From Symbiodinium microadriaticum (Eukaryota > Sar > Dinophyceae > Suessiales > Symbiodiniaceae), in contig LSRX01000251.1 in assembly GCA_001939145.1 (NCBI GenBank), positions 193,363 through 257,362 on the forward strand: DNA of 64,000 bases. The letters are read 5' to 3'. How positions within the stretch are numbered: position 1 is the first letter of the stretch; each line of letters starts with the position of its first letter. The notes below the pieces were generated by a model. It had not been told where the DNA came from. It worked only from the letters and a program-made list of their open reading frames with translations, and ran no database searches. Both the position numbers and the translations under genes were made by a program. Positions 36,550 to 49,500 of the stretch are shown piece after piece.

Positions 36550-36696
36550 ACAGGCTGTTCCGGGTGGGCGCCTACCTACGGCGAGCAGCTGGCCCTTGTG
36601 TCGAGCTTGCGGATCTCGCAGGGCATCGAGTTGGAGGCCCCTTCAAACCTCGAAGCTGCACTGAGCAGTTTGGTTTTGTCCAGCTTGAGGCTGTAA
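36550..36696 (+). CDS. Coding-like exon, function not recognised
   Basis: The frame reads APTYGEQLALVSSLRISQGI and then ELEAPSNLEAALSSLVLSSL, ending at TAA 36694-36696. It resembles helical repeat sequence. The boundaries are uncertain and no family is recognised. Confidence 0.3.
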   Translation, partial: TGCSGWAPTYGEQLALVSSLRISQGIELEAPSNLEAALSSLVLSSLRL

Positions 36697-39600
36697 TGAG
36701 ATGTTGGCAACAGCCCTCAAAAGATTGGTTTTACTCCGGTCAAGTCGAGCCTGCATCTCGCTTGTCCTGACTCCCGTATTCTCGGTTTAGTACAGCCCCC
36801 GCTACCAATGGACCAAGGAGGGCTTTCAGAAGCTTGAGTATATTAACTGAGGCTTCGGGATTTTAGGCTTCGGGGTTCACGGGATGCTGGAGTAATAGAC
36901 TGGTGTGCTTTGCTCTTGCATCCGGCACCCTGGGAAAGCCAGAAGCGGAACTTGCAAAGTCATGGATGGTGAGAGGTCGAAGCGTCACGGTGGGGGCAGT
37001 AGAAACAGTACGGCAAGTTCAAAAGTATGCACACCTTCGTTACATCAGCAACCATCCGCATAGCCCCGGACGAACTCGTCCACATGCTGCTTCTGCTGAC
37101 CATCCTCACGCTCATCCATCTTAAACTTCTGTACCATCTTGACTCTAAGCCCGGACCCTTTTAACATCAGAAACAGGAGGGCACAGGGCACGGTAGCAGG
37201 AGGTTTGATCGGCTTTTGCTACATTCCCCTGCATTTCCACATGGCAACGAGCCGTGTCAATAGCTTCAGGCATCCTTCGAAGTAGGAATTGACACTTCGC
37301 CATTGGCAGCCCCACCGAGTCGAGAGTTGGACCGCGAGCCTTTATGCTGCTGGTTCTTGTGCTGGCTGCAGTAGTGACCGTAAAGGGCAAGGAAGCAGGC
37401 AAGCTTCAGCTGTCCCACTTGTGGTCGAACTAGTGGTCGAGTGGCTCCTGGTGCCGCAAGGCGAAGATGGTCTCTGCAAGCAGCCTTGGTGAGGAAGTCC
37501 GCTCGAAGCTGCCTTCCCGAAGAGGGCCTGCCAGAGGGACAGGTGGAGCCTGAAAGCAAAGGTTCCAAGCTCGAGGCTGCTGAACCTTGTCATCCCAAAG
37601 GGGGGGTTCGGCAAAAAGGGATGGTGTTATTCTCATGATGATGCTGGCTGGCCAAAGCGTTATGCCTCTTATGATTACATCGGTCGTTGCAAGAAGCTGC
37701 CGCGCTGGTGCTGTTGCCTTCCTGACGCCATTCAGGCTCGTCCAGCCTCGTGGGCTTGGGGCAGCACTCAAGGGCTTGGCTTTTTAAGTACTTCGTTTTG
37801 TGTTAGCCCGCCGCCGTATGTTGCATTTGCAACAATCACGGTGCCTGCGCAGTGTACAGTGTACAGTCTTTGCTGGCATGGCGAGGGAGCCTGTCGTTGT
37901 TGCAGGACGTAGTGTCAAAATAACCGTATGTGCAGTGAAAGCGGATAAGTCACAGGTAGCAGTTTCAGTACCATTCACTGTAGAACTGGCGTGCAATTTG
38001 ATGTGCAAGGTTGTGTCTGCGATACAAGGCTCACAGCTGGCCTGGGGTGCAGGGTCCCAGTCAGCTTGTTGGCAGATATGGTATGGCTTGGTGTCGGGTG
38101 TGGTATGACTCGTGCACGCTCAACGTTTGACAGAGGGTGGTCATTTAACACAAACACCACTTGTCACGAAATATTCGCGGCATAGTCGTAAGAGTACCGA
38201 GCAGAAGTCAGCCTTGCGGATGTGAGCGTTCAGCGTCATCTGCGGGGGTTGCTTTTGATACCTTACTATGTGTCGGTGTCAGTGATTGAAGCTAGTGCAG
38301 GAAATCCTTCAGGGTTGCGACGCTGCCAAGCTCTGACAGAAAATACAGACTTCTTCGCAGCAGCCGGTCCGAGAAACGCGCGGGCCCCCTGTGAACTTTG
38401 GACATGGCCACGGCGCCTCGGCTCGAGGCTTTCATGTCGCGTCGGGGATGGAGACAGCAAGCTGTCATGTCCAACGCTTGCCTTTCTGAGTGGACTCTGG
38501 ATGCCTGTGGCGCTCAGGTTTCTTTCTCGATGGCTTGAGCACTTTCAGGAGTCAAGCTTGAGCCACCCTTGTCCGGGACACTCAGGTGACCCTGACGACG
38601 CCGCGCTCGGCCCGCCTCAACCCAGGCGCGCCATTCCTGCCTGGCCAGAGGCCCAGATTTCTGCCACGGGTAGGCCATATGGAATGTTGTGCACGTGGCG
38701 GCGCTCAATTGAGATCTCAAGACTCACAGGAACAGCAAGTGGAAGTTTGCGTGCCACATGACATTTTGTGTCGCTGGTGGCCGTGAGACTGACTGATGAG
38801 GAGTAGGTCACCGGTGTCATTCTCGCAGGCTCTGCGCCATGTTATCTGTTAACACTCGTTAATGCCCAACGTGCAGGGGATCCACCGTCAGAATACTTTC
38901 TGATACAGGTGAAGAAGGCAGCAGCACGAAGTGGAGTCACACTTTTGGCGCGCAGACGACTTACGCTAGGCTGCACATGTACTGTGAAGACTTCCCGATG
39001 CTCAGTAACTTCTGATCCTCAATAGCCTTCACGGCCAACATGCACGTGTCGCCACGCTCATAGTGTAGAGCAATGAACGAGGAGCGAGAACAAAAGCATC
39101 TCTACCGGCAATAGGCCAGCAGTCACCCACCAGTCACTTGGGCGACAGCCAGGGTTCCCAGTTCGAGAGCTGGGCTGCCGAGGCTTTGTTCCTCACCAGA
39201 TCAGAACCAACAATGCCAAACAGCGACTCGGCGGGCCTCAGTGAAATCAGAAAGCTTCAATTACAGCATATTACAGCCTTGCCGGTTGTGTGGTGGTATT
39301 GCAGTGTGGCTGGGCCCTTAGTAGCGCCAAAACGTCTGCCTCAAGGTCTTCTGTGCGCATTTGGGCACACAGACTAAGGAGATGAAGAGCGAGGGCGATA
39401 TAGATGTTCCGAGCTCACCAATAGGCCCTACAAGCTCTTCAGAACCCACGAGACGGGTTGATGTGCAAACATGAGGCCCAGGCCTCCTTTAGAAAACAGA
39501 TGTGCCTTCATGTTTATGGGCAGTGAAATTCCTATCTGGGGCCCTGCGTGATGAGCGGCCTGGGGGGAATGGAGATGAGGCCAGGACATTGGGATTGTTG

Positions 39601-41274
39601 TTTCTTTGTCGGGTTTCTTTAGTGAATGGGCCCAAGTAACAAGTGTAGTGTATGTACTACGGACCCCCCCCCCTCCGGCCCGACTCGCTCATTCATGCAA
39701 CGGGTGACTGGGCGTGCCGATGGCTTGCGGGCTACTTACAGCCCCACGCAGCAGCGGGAGAGAGATGGAGTTGTATATTTGGTTTGCAGATCAGCACGTG
39801 AGATAGGTGTGAGCTCCATAGTTACGAGGGGATATGAGGGGCCTTGATCCAAGTCTGAGGCAAACACTTTCCTATGCTGCGGGCGGTGAAACAGACAAGC
39901 CGCTGACGGCAAGACAGAGCCATGACAGCCGATTACAGGGTCCTGGGGCAGGTTGTGTCCGTCGCTGAGCTTTGCAGCTAGCAATTCCTAAGTGGGCATG
40001 AAGTTCCTTTTCAAGTTTGTGACGATCGCGTATTAGGTAAGTTTACAGTGACTCGGTAGGGACTGCTGTGTCAGTCATGTGGGGAGATCCGAACGTTGCA
40101 GCCCAGGAAGGTGGCATTACCAAAGATAGACTTGCTCGGCCCTCGGCAGAGCTTCACATTCGGTTCGTGTGGTTCTTGCGAGTAGGACAATGAACTGCAA
40201 GGTGCCGCATCTGCCTGCTGAGGTCCGTCGTGGAGCACTTGAAGAATCCCTTCCACCGCTATGACCTGTCAGCCCGCTCCTTCACCCACGACGAGAAGCG
40301 AGAGATGAAGGCAAGAGTCTTAAACGTTCGGCAAAAACACATAAGCCCGAGCGCAACCTGGTTCGGAGTTCCTGCATGGCTCCTCCGCCCAGGACTCTGC
40401 CCGAAATACCTACCGGCCCGACTTGCAGCCTGCGTGGCTGAAGCATGACCGTCACGTTCTACGGCTCCTTGGCCTCCGTATCCCAACGCCACTTCTGGCA
40501 ACTGCTTTGCCTCACAGTCCAGAGTCCAGAGTCGCGATTCAGTGTCATTGGAACAGGTTCTATGCCTACTTCCAGGACACTGCCTTGATCTCGTGTGTCT
40601 TTTGGTGCGCAGGGTAGTGGTTGTGCACGAACTCCCTCTCGCCTCAGGAGGCCGTGCACGAGAACCCGAAGGACCGGCTGCAAGGCTTTGTCCAGGGAAG
40701 TACCAGGAAAGGCGAGTAGGAACAGGACAGGCGCAGCAGCAAGGGCAGGCTCGACAGTAGCAGAGGCAAGAGTTTGAGCAAAAGTCAGCAGACAGTGTAA
40801 GAGTAACGCCAGCGCGAGCCACGGCGACTGGCATGACTTGTGACCCGTGGGAAAAGTGTAGCCACGAGGAGAGTTTCCGGATCCGAGCTTGCAACGTCTA
40901 CTTCTACCTGGAACCTTGGAAGAAGAGGGTCACAATGCGAGCCAGTAGCGGATGAGGGGTTCAGAACGGAGCTTTAGGTCGCACACTGCTTGCAGCATCG
41001 GATGCTTCTGCTGCCGGAATGTGCCTTTGTCTTTGGACATGCGAGAAGTTCCACGTCTAAGTAATATCCAAACAGGAAGGAGGTCGTGTGTTGGTCTGGT
41101 AGAGCTGCCAGGTAGCAATCGAGAGGTCCCAGCTCAGCTCGTGCTGCCGTGATTGCGTGCTATCTCTCTGGCGGTGTTGGCCATCTTGTATTGCAGGGTA
41201 TAAGGCTTAAGGGTTGCTGCCGTGCTTTCTGCGACAGTCCTGCGTGCACTTGCGACCCAAGCCGCACTTCTCAA
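36697..41274. other. No secure gene
   Basis: Long region with no recognised family. A plus-strand frame near 40230-40345 reads NPFHRYDLSARSFTHDEKRE and may be an exon of something. Frames at 38222-38761 and 40259-40894 (minus) are long but motif-free. Confidence 0.4.
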
Positions 41275-41291
41275 AGCCATTTTGGCTCTAG
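41275..41291 (+). other. Relic of the dinoflagellate spliced leader
   Basis: AGCCATTTTGGCTCTAG matches the last 17 nt of the dinoflagellate spliced leader (AGCCATTTTGGCTCAAG) at 16 of 17 positions. A degenerate AGCCTGGCTCTGAG follows at 41293-41306 and may be a second, shorter copy. The intronless Lys-Gly repeat gene starts 85 bp downstream. Confidence 0.75.
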
Positions 41292-41376
41292 CAGCCTGGC
41301 TCTGAGCACGCTCCGCCAGCCGGACAATTGCCCCGCAGGAAGCTTTCTGCTGACCAGTCGTCGCCATCTGCGCGCC

Positions 41377-42051
41377 ATGGGTGGCTACGGCAAAGCAGGC
41401 GGGAAGGGCATGAAGGGCAAGTCTGGCAAAGGAAAAGGAAAGGCACCGATCGATGATTGGGAAGAGTTCCCCCCTATGTCAAAGGGCAAAGGCAAGGGGA
41501 AGGGAAAGATGGAATCCAAGGGAAAAGGGAAAGGCGGCATGAAAGGGAAGGGAAAGTCGTCCTGGGACTATGAGCCTCCGATGCCCAAGGGCAAGGGGAA
41601 GGGCAAGGCCTACGACGCCTACGACTACGAGTACGAGGAGTACTGGCCAACACCTGCCCCCGCCAAGGGCAAGGGCAAGGGAAAGGGAAAGAGCTGGACC
41701 GATTACCCGGAGCCTAAGGGCAAGGGCAAAGGAAAGGCCAAGATGGAGATGGGCATGAAAGGAAAAGGCAAGGGCAAAGGAAAGGGCAAAGGAAAGCCCA
41801 TGATGTACGACTACGAGGAGGACTATGCACCCCCCATGAAGGGGAAGGGCAAAGGCAAGGGCAAAGCCAAAGGCAAAGGCAAGATGGAGATGGAGCCGCC
41901 CATGAAAGGAAAGGCAAAAGGCAAGGGCAAGGGCAAGGGCAAGAGCAAAGCCCCGCCCATGGAGGAGCCCATGAAGGGCAAAGGAAAGGCCAAGGGCAAA
42001 GGAAAGGACGGAAAAGGCAAGGGAAAAGGAAAGGGAAAGGGAAAGCGTTGA
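41377..42051 (+). CDS. Intronless lysine-glycine repeat protein (224 aa)
   Basis: Single open frame, ATG 41377 to TGA 42049-42051, starting MGGYGKAGGKGMKGKSGKGK. Most of the protein is alternating Lys-Gly (KGKGKG) tracts. At fairly regular spacing they are broken by short acidic/aromatic or Pro-Met islands: DDWEEFPPM, SWDYEPPMPK, YDYEYEEYWPTPAP, SWTDYPEPK, MMYDYEEDYAPPMK, MEMEPPMK, PPMEEPMK. No folded domain is expected. The high positive charge suggests nucleic-acid or chromatin binding, and Lys-Gly repeat proteins are common in dinoflagellates; the function is otherwise unknown. I chose this start because the repeat protein begins here and the spliced-leader relic lies 85 bp upstream, so frame-open sequence before it is probably 5' UTR. 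No intron is needed, consistent with origin from a reverse-transcribed mRNA. Confidence 0.85.
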   Translation: MGGYGKAGGKGMKGKSGKGKGKAPIDDWEEFPPMSKGKGKGKGKMESKGKGKGGMKGKGKSSWDYEPPMPKGKGKGKAYDAYDYEYEEYWPTPAPAKGKGKGKGKSWTDYPEPKGKGKGKAKMEMGMKGKGKGKGKGKGKPMMYDYEEDYAPPMKGKGKGKGKAKGKGKMEMEPPMKGKAKGKGKGKGKSKAPPMEEPMKGKGKAKGKGKDGKGKGKGKGKGKR

Positions 42052-43551
42052 AGCACTTTCCCGACGAGGAGATGCGTGGCAGCTACGAGCAACTGCATTG
42101 CATGTGCGTACAGAGTTCAGGGGGTCATCTCGATTGCCTACCGATGTGAATCATGCGGTGAAATCCTTGATCTCAACCATTGCCTGCAGTCAGTTGAATT
42201 TTTAAAAAGACTCCCAATTCGGCGGCTGGGCACTTTGCACAGCCACAAAAGCGCCACGATGTCTCTTTGTTCCAAGGTGCTTTGCAGGAGAGAAGCATCT
42301 AGACTCTAGTCCACATTCTCAGGCTTGGGTATGCTGCGAAGATGCAGGGTCTGGCAGTCTTACACAGGCACGGGCATGTTCTCACAGCTGCGAGGCTATC
42401 TTCGTGTTGCGATGGGAGGTGTTCTAGCAGCAGATATCACAAGCCTTCGATGCAAGCTGGCAAGGCCTCTTTCATTTCTGGGCTTTGCTGGCGAGTTTGC
42501 ATTTTCATTTGTTTGATACCCTCTGGGTTCAGCCGCCATCCCTGTAGTCGCCACGGCACAGCTTGACAAGTACAACCCCTCAAGAGCCGGAAATGGTGTA
42601 GAATCAACATGCTCAAGTGGCAACTGGTTGGCTGGCGAGTCTGTGGTATCCCTCAGCTCTGCCTCATGATTTCATGTCCAGGTGTAGCACATCCGGTTTG
42701 TACACGTCTTCAATGTTGCAACACTGGCGAAAAATGCGCGAACTGCTGTAGTCCAACTGTAGTTTCTGCCTGTAGCTGGGTAGACTGTGTAGACAATCTT
42801 GAGTTGAGCACCTGCACATGTCAGGTGTCAGTTGAAGGTTGTGAAGGCTTGGGTTTTGGCTTTTCAGCATTAGCCGTCACCTGCAGCCGCCATCAGATTG
42901 TGCTTTTGACAGCCTAACAAGTCTCTGTCCACTTTAGCCACGGCAAGGAAGATGGGACGATGATGGTGACGGAGCCTTGACATGATATTTCTGGATGGTC
43001 TTACCAGCCGGACCCTTTTCTGGTGGCTGGTTGCTGGTGGCTGGTTGTTTGTGGTAGGGACATTTTTTGGTTCACATCGTGCAGGACGGTATTCAGAACT
43101 CTGCAGAGTGTGTATGCGCACCGCTCTCGGGTTAACTGTGTGCATACCCGCAAACACTGTTGGAAGTAAAACCCCCCTCACGAGGCAAGCTAACAAGACT
43201 AACAATCGTCTTTCCAGCCAGACTCTGCCTCTGCCACGTGCATCTAAGACACCGAGTGGATTCGAGGGGTTTAAGATTCGGTTCTTGCTCGGGACATTGC
43301 GACACAAGAGTCCCCGACAGGATCCTGTTCTGTTTGTACAGAGGTGCAGAAGTACAACTTCAGGTTACGACTTCACTTGCTTTCGATGTACACCGCCCTC
43401 AGCTGTGACGAATCCGGCCGCCAATGACACCACGACCGTTACGAGCGGAACCATCATCCCCTTTTGGGTACCAGTCATAGTCATTCATCACATGCTCAGG
43501 TGGTTCCTGGAGTTAACTTGCAAGTTGACTCTCCTCCCCCTGTGCTCGCAG
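42052..43551. other. Spacer; probably holds the unseen first exons of the DM10 gene
   Basis: The first DM10 domain of the following gene is cut into at 43552, so its N-terminal exon(s) should lie here. I could not recognise them. No other gene is visible. Confidence 0.35.
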
Positions 43552-46500
43552 GAGCCGAAGGTCGAGAATTCGGGGATTACGCAGGGGACCTTCGTGAAGC
43601 GGCACCGCATCCCAAAGCCCGAAAGCTTGGGAGGCGTGGAGCTGTGGTTTCGGGTTAAGGTCCCTAAGCAGTGTTCCCGGCGACGAGAGCCCGGCTGCAA
43701 AAGGGTTTGGGGCACCGAACACAAGGTTTTTTGGCCTAGCTTTCAGCGTTCAGGACAACTAAATTTGGGGTTTGGTTTAGGGTTTAGGTGGGCGATGCGT
43801 GTTGCGGTGATAATCAGGCGATTGCACAAGTCCTGATGCAAAAACGGGTTCCGGGATCCAGGGGTTTTTGGGTTTTGGTTTAGGGTTTGGGTGTTTCGGG
43901 TATGGTAGAGTTTCAGGGCTTACAGTTAACGGACCCCATCGGGTTTTGGTGGGTTTGGGGATGTTTAGGGTTTTGGGGCCCCGTAGTGTAGCGTTTTGGA
44001 TTTAGTATAGGGTTTGCGGTCAACGCTGCTTCAGGCTTTGTACGGTTTTGGGTTTAGGTCCAGGGGACCTGGCAACCCACAACTCCAATGGTCGTTGGTG
44101 GTGTCTTTCTCTCTTACCACAAATGAAACGCCTGCTGAGCACGAGTTAGTCATCCTCCTCGTGTTTAGCGGCGTGGATCATACAGCATTGAACTGCAAAT
44201 GGTAGCATGGGGCGCATCAACACAACTTCGAAATTGCCAGTTTTGTCAGCTTCTGGTGTTGCCACAGGTGCACTCAGGTGCAGGCGTGTGAATTTGGTGG
44301 TGGCGGGGGTGTGAAAATCTTAGCGTGCTCATCACGCTGCACTTTGCCCCTTGCAGGTGGCGTGTATCGATTCGAGGACTTTCAGGCAGGACTTGAAACT
44401 GCTGATGGGAGCAAGGTGTGCACAAGGTCGGTCAGGGGCTGATACTGGGGACTCGTTGTCACAGTGAGAGTTGGCGAAGAGGTGCTTTCCCGGCAGTTTA
44501 CCTACACCTTTTGCATCGTAGGTTCGTCCTAGACAGGCGGGAGGCAAAAATCTGTCAACAGGTCCCGCCCTGTCTCCCACTACCTTACCAGCAATTCGCA
44601 AGCGTCGGTGAGGTTGGTAAGGCCATCTCAGTCTACTCCCGTGTCTTCCGGCTCATCGGCTGTGACGCCTACACCAGGACCTTCTACGAGGCACCAGATT
44701 TCCGCGGTTGGGTCTGGGGACTCCTCTTCAGTTTGACAACGGTTCTTAATGTGGGGCCCTGGCCCAGCAGCTTGAGCGCAGCACGTAACCCTCCTTCACA
44801 TCCCCATCATTTCCTGGTTGCGGTCCTGCGCTCTGGATGCCTGCGGTGAGTACGAACCCTTCGTCTAGATTCTGGATATTTTACGCGGAACTACCGTACA
44901 CACACTTGAACCTTGGAGGCACAACTCTGACGTATCAATAGTTCCCCAATTCCAGAGCACCCCGCACACGCTGCAACAAGCCCAGTCTGCCCTGGGCCAC
45001 ACGATGCCGGAGGACGAGGACACCTGGTCAAGTTGCGCATGATCAATTGATCTAGTCGTGATATGTTGCGACGCTTTGGATGCGCAAGCTTTTGAGCACC
45101 CAGGAGCTCCCCATGGACTCCTTCAAAGCGGCTGACCTTCCCGACGATGAGGAGCTCGTATCTTCAAGGTGCGAGCAGTCTGCAAACCTTCGAACAAATC
45201 GTCCCAGTTCGCTCCAAGCTGCAATTGCGCTTTTTCGCCTCGCAAAGACTCCGAGGCGCGCAGCCCTTCAAGAAGCCAAGGACCGCTTCTAGAAGTATTC
45301 CAGAGGTCAGAAATTCGGGCTGGCGACCTTTGGGTTTGACGTTTGACTAAGGCCGCATACAAGGTAGATACCGGCCGCCAGTAGCCGGCTGTGGAAAAGG
45401 GATGGCCTGTTCACTTGAGCTGCCACGCCCTGTCGCATCTTGAGATGGCACAAACCCAAGCGCTCGTTGCATCAGCCAGCGAGGCATACAACGAGATTGC
45501 CGTGGGAGGCTGCTGCAGAAATGAGAAGCTACAGCAGTATCTGGAGAACGATCGGAGGGTTCTGCGCTTCAACACCTTCTGGGATGACCATACCAAGTAC
45601 GGCTCGCGCAAGCCGCTCGACCTCGACATGCAGCGGAGATGCTTGCCGTTTTCTTCTGCAACTTAATTAGGAAACTTGCCAGAATATTTCTTGCCAGCTG
45701 AGATTGTCGATGCAGGCCATGCAGTCCCGTAGGCTATCTTAAGCAGATTTACCAAAGACGCAGAGCTCCATCCGGCAAATTTGCCGAGTGAAGGTATTAT
45801 ACGATGCACTACTACCTCGCAGATGACACGATTGAGATGCTGGAGAACATGTCAAGGAGACTCATGCAGGGGAGAAGCGACCGCGTTTGCGGAAGTTTCT
45901 GAAAGTCCATGTTGCAACTTGCCGTTCCTGATTTCAGCATTTGCAGCTTGCCCACTGATTTCTCAAAGGGTGTCTTACACTGTGGCAGGAATGCAGGCTG
46001 TGCTCCATACCCAATGTTTTGGCGGCGGTCGCCGCTGAGGAAGACTCTCGGCTTGAAGTCGCAGCCTGCCCTTGTAGGGCGTGTGCCTTTTTGATGATCT
46101 GATGGACTTCGTATCTTTGTTACGGTTACGCTTGCCCTTGCTATCGTCCGCAAATAATTCGGCTACCTTTGTTGCCTACCTGTGTTTCAGTGTGTCAACA
46201 CTTCTTTTTGCGATGCCCACTCTAACGTTGAGGTTCTTCTGCAAGCATAAGGAAGAAACCCTAGACTGCTCTCATCAGACTTCAGCCAGCCAAACGCCGG
46301 AAGCCTCCTTAGGACAACGAACAATTATGTGATCCAACTTTATTCTACTAGCTGATGGGAAGACCTTGGAGCTGATACTGACACCTCCGCATCGGTCATT
46401 GAGAGGTACTGCTTTGCCACGGCTCGTCTTGACATCGAAAGGTTCATCTCAATACGTCTAGGATTTAGTTCTGACGGGACATACGGAAGGAAGTAGCAAC

Positions 46501-49500
46501 GATGGTCCTGGCGAGGGAGACAGCGAGCCCCACATGAACCGCGATGTTTAAGTCAAGTCCGAAGCCTCTAAGTAGACGATGGTTCCTTGCTGGGCGCTGT
46601 CTTTGTGTTGATTATATCACGAGGGTGAGGGTCGCGAGTGCTGAAGGAACCCATACATCGCCCCGGCGCCCGGAATGCTCGAGCCCCCGCCGCAGATTTA
46701 CAAGCCTGAGGCTGGGCCGGGTTTGGGTGGATACACCAGTACTTCACTGAATAGCCACAACAACTAAGATCGAATACAGTGAGCATTCGCTTTCATCCAA
46801 TGCGCATGAAACTTCGCAAGTCCTGTTGCAACCATGCTGGCACCTGTCGCATTCAACCCACTGATGCTAAGAGCGCTGGCTCACTCTTATGGAGTTTGTG
46901 GCGTGTGACCTGAGTTTGAACAATAGATTCCGCTTTTTTATCCATGCTGACATATCTTTGCATTGGTGAGCATGTCGCCAGCTTCTTTTTCTCGAGCCTT
47001 GGTGCAGATGCCTCAGTGCAAGGGGCCTGTAGCTTTTCCAGGATTCGGTCTAACTTTTCCGGTGTAACGATACGGGCTCAGCAATTTAGGGCTTTTCAGC
47101 TTTTCTTACATCTTCTCTTTGAGTTTGCGCGGTTGGGTTCGTTCGTCGGTCTGACTTCGGTCCGAAGGCGTGGGGACGCCCGTGTGCCAGGATCTCATAG
47201 TTGGCGAGACGATTGATGTCTTGGGCCGTGAAATCGTGATCTACGACTGCGACGACTTCACCCGCAGCTTCTACAGAAGCTACATGGGCTTGGAGCAGGA
47301 CGTCGGGGTCACTTCAGAACTTCAGGGCAGAGTGCCGTAGCCCCCGTGTTGCACATGGCCACGATGAACCTGCAAGGCCAGCATCAAGATCGACCACCCG
47401 CCTTTGACCCACGACGCTAGGCCCAAATTGGGGGACAGTCGAGCAAGGTTGTAGGGTCGTGATTTCATGGCTGCAGGTGTCCGTTGACGAATTTACTGCT
47501 GCGAATCCAAGGCAAAGCTCAGGTACCCACCCTACAATGGATTCGGGTCTGAGGACCTGGGCGGTGGAAATCCGGATGCCTTCTCCGCAAAGCTTTCAGC
47601 CTTCGGCTCCCAATTCGACCCCTGAAGGAAGACTCCCTCGCAAGCTGCAAGGGCCTCATCTGCAAGCCTCCTCGGCGGGATGAGCAGAAGGACGGGAGAT
47701 GAAGTGCACCCGAAGCAGGTGACCACTAGGATGGATTGCCAGAGTGACCCTTGGCCGAGCCTAGGGGATAAGGGCAGGCTGACTGCTGGTGTGCTGAAGG
47801 AGCTGGCAGACGCGGACAAGGCCGGGGAAGGGGCTGAGATCCATTTGGCTCGCACCACTGCCGGCTCGTGCTTGTACGCGTCCGTGTCATCGTTTCTGAA
47901 CGCTGATCGCGGAAGGTGCTCCGTTTCGAGGCAGTCTTGGCAGATGATGTGGAGGACATTTTGCGGGAAGCGGGAGGGCCGGCACTTCCGCTGTTGGGAT
48001 GACACGAATTCAGCAGATCTTGGGTGGAAACCTGACCTCTCTGGGCACACAAGAGACCGAAGGAGAATGAAACCAGAAGGTTCGTGGTGGCGATCTGGCT
48101 CGGAGACGACAGTGTTGGTGTCCCTCGACCGTTCATGCGACTCTCTGCCTGTGACTAAAAGATCCAAAAGTCCGGAACCACACGCCGGCAACAACAGGTC
48201 AATCCTGGCCTGGGACCACGAGATCCTTAAGCCGTAATCCGATGCTAGACTAGTTTGCAATTAGTACAGGAAACCACCCAAACCACAGCAACAGTTGCAA
48301 ATGGGGGCGTCTGAGCCATCGAAGTCTTTGCCCCTAAGGCCGGGTCACACCCCCTTGCACTCACATGCTACGCTGCATTTCTTGACCGTCAGTCTCAGGC
48401 ACAGTAGCTGAATTTTGCAGCATTTTCCAAATCCGCGTACCGTGAAGAATTGAAACGTCAAAAGACGAAAGGTTTGGGAGATCAAGCAGCGAAACTCTGG
48501 GCACTCGGCAGGCAACATGGCCGAAGCTTCATGTGCTTCTGCAGTTCATGACTTAATGAGTCGCCGAGTTTCTTGTTTGGGTTTCATATAGCGCTTCTTA
48601 GGTGTTAGGTGTTGTTGCTGATCCTAGTTAGGTTGACGAGTGGCAGGTTGCGAAAGTCATACCGCTTGCCACCAATCCGTCCACTCCGCTGTTCGGTCTG
48701 TTGGTTGCTACGGTAAGTTCTCGTATGTCGCTAGGCTGCTGCATTGGTCTCCCGCAGCTAGGTTCTCCTGTTGAGCATGACCGTGGTGCTGGTGGTGGTG
48801 GTGGTGGTGGTGGTGGCGGCGGCGGTGGCGGCGGCGGTGACTGTTGCTTGCTTTTGCTTTTTCTTTATTGTTGCCGTCCTGTCATTTGTGAAAACCAGGC
48901 GGCCGACAAAGTTAGCCAGCGCCCGACGGCATAAATGCCAGGACCGTCTAAGCAGATGGGGCGGTGGAAGGTACAGCAGAGACGGTACCGAAAAGGGTAT
49001 CATGCTGGCACTATTGCGTCTTTGTCAGACAAGTCGTGCTATGATCACCGGCGCGGCACCAGTATCACCCGACCACGACAAGGCAGCAGCAACCTTTGGT
49101 CTTACTATTCAATAGTAGGTGGTGGTGGTAGCAGAGCTAGACTAGTGTTGTTGTCTGCTGATAGTTGTGAGTCGTTCGCACACGGCCGCGGCCGAGGCAA
49201 GTTTGCCAGCAAGTCGCGCAAGAAGAACCCCGCCACAGGCAAATGGTTTAAGCCCGGGACCTGGTCTTTGCTGCGATCGATTGCGTTTCGAATATGTCTA
49301 TGCAGAGAATCTAGTCGGGCCCTGCACATCAAGTTTTGAAAAATGGAGCATCCGATGCGCCATCTGAATAGCCGATCTTCAGGAACGAAAGCACGTCAGG
49401 CAAACAGATGGTTCTGTCGCGTAGGACGTGCTGCTAACTGCCCGTGTATCATTTCGTCCATATTGGTGCTAGTACTCATTCTCGTGCTGACCGGTGTAGT

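Noticed and set aside
47532..48260. 242-codon minus-strand frame
   Set aside because: Antisense shadow of DM10-gene exons; the plus strand carries recognisable DM10 motifs in the same place.
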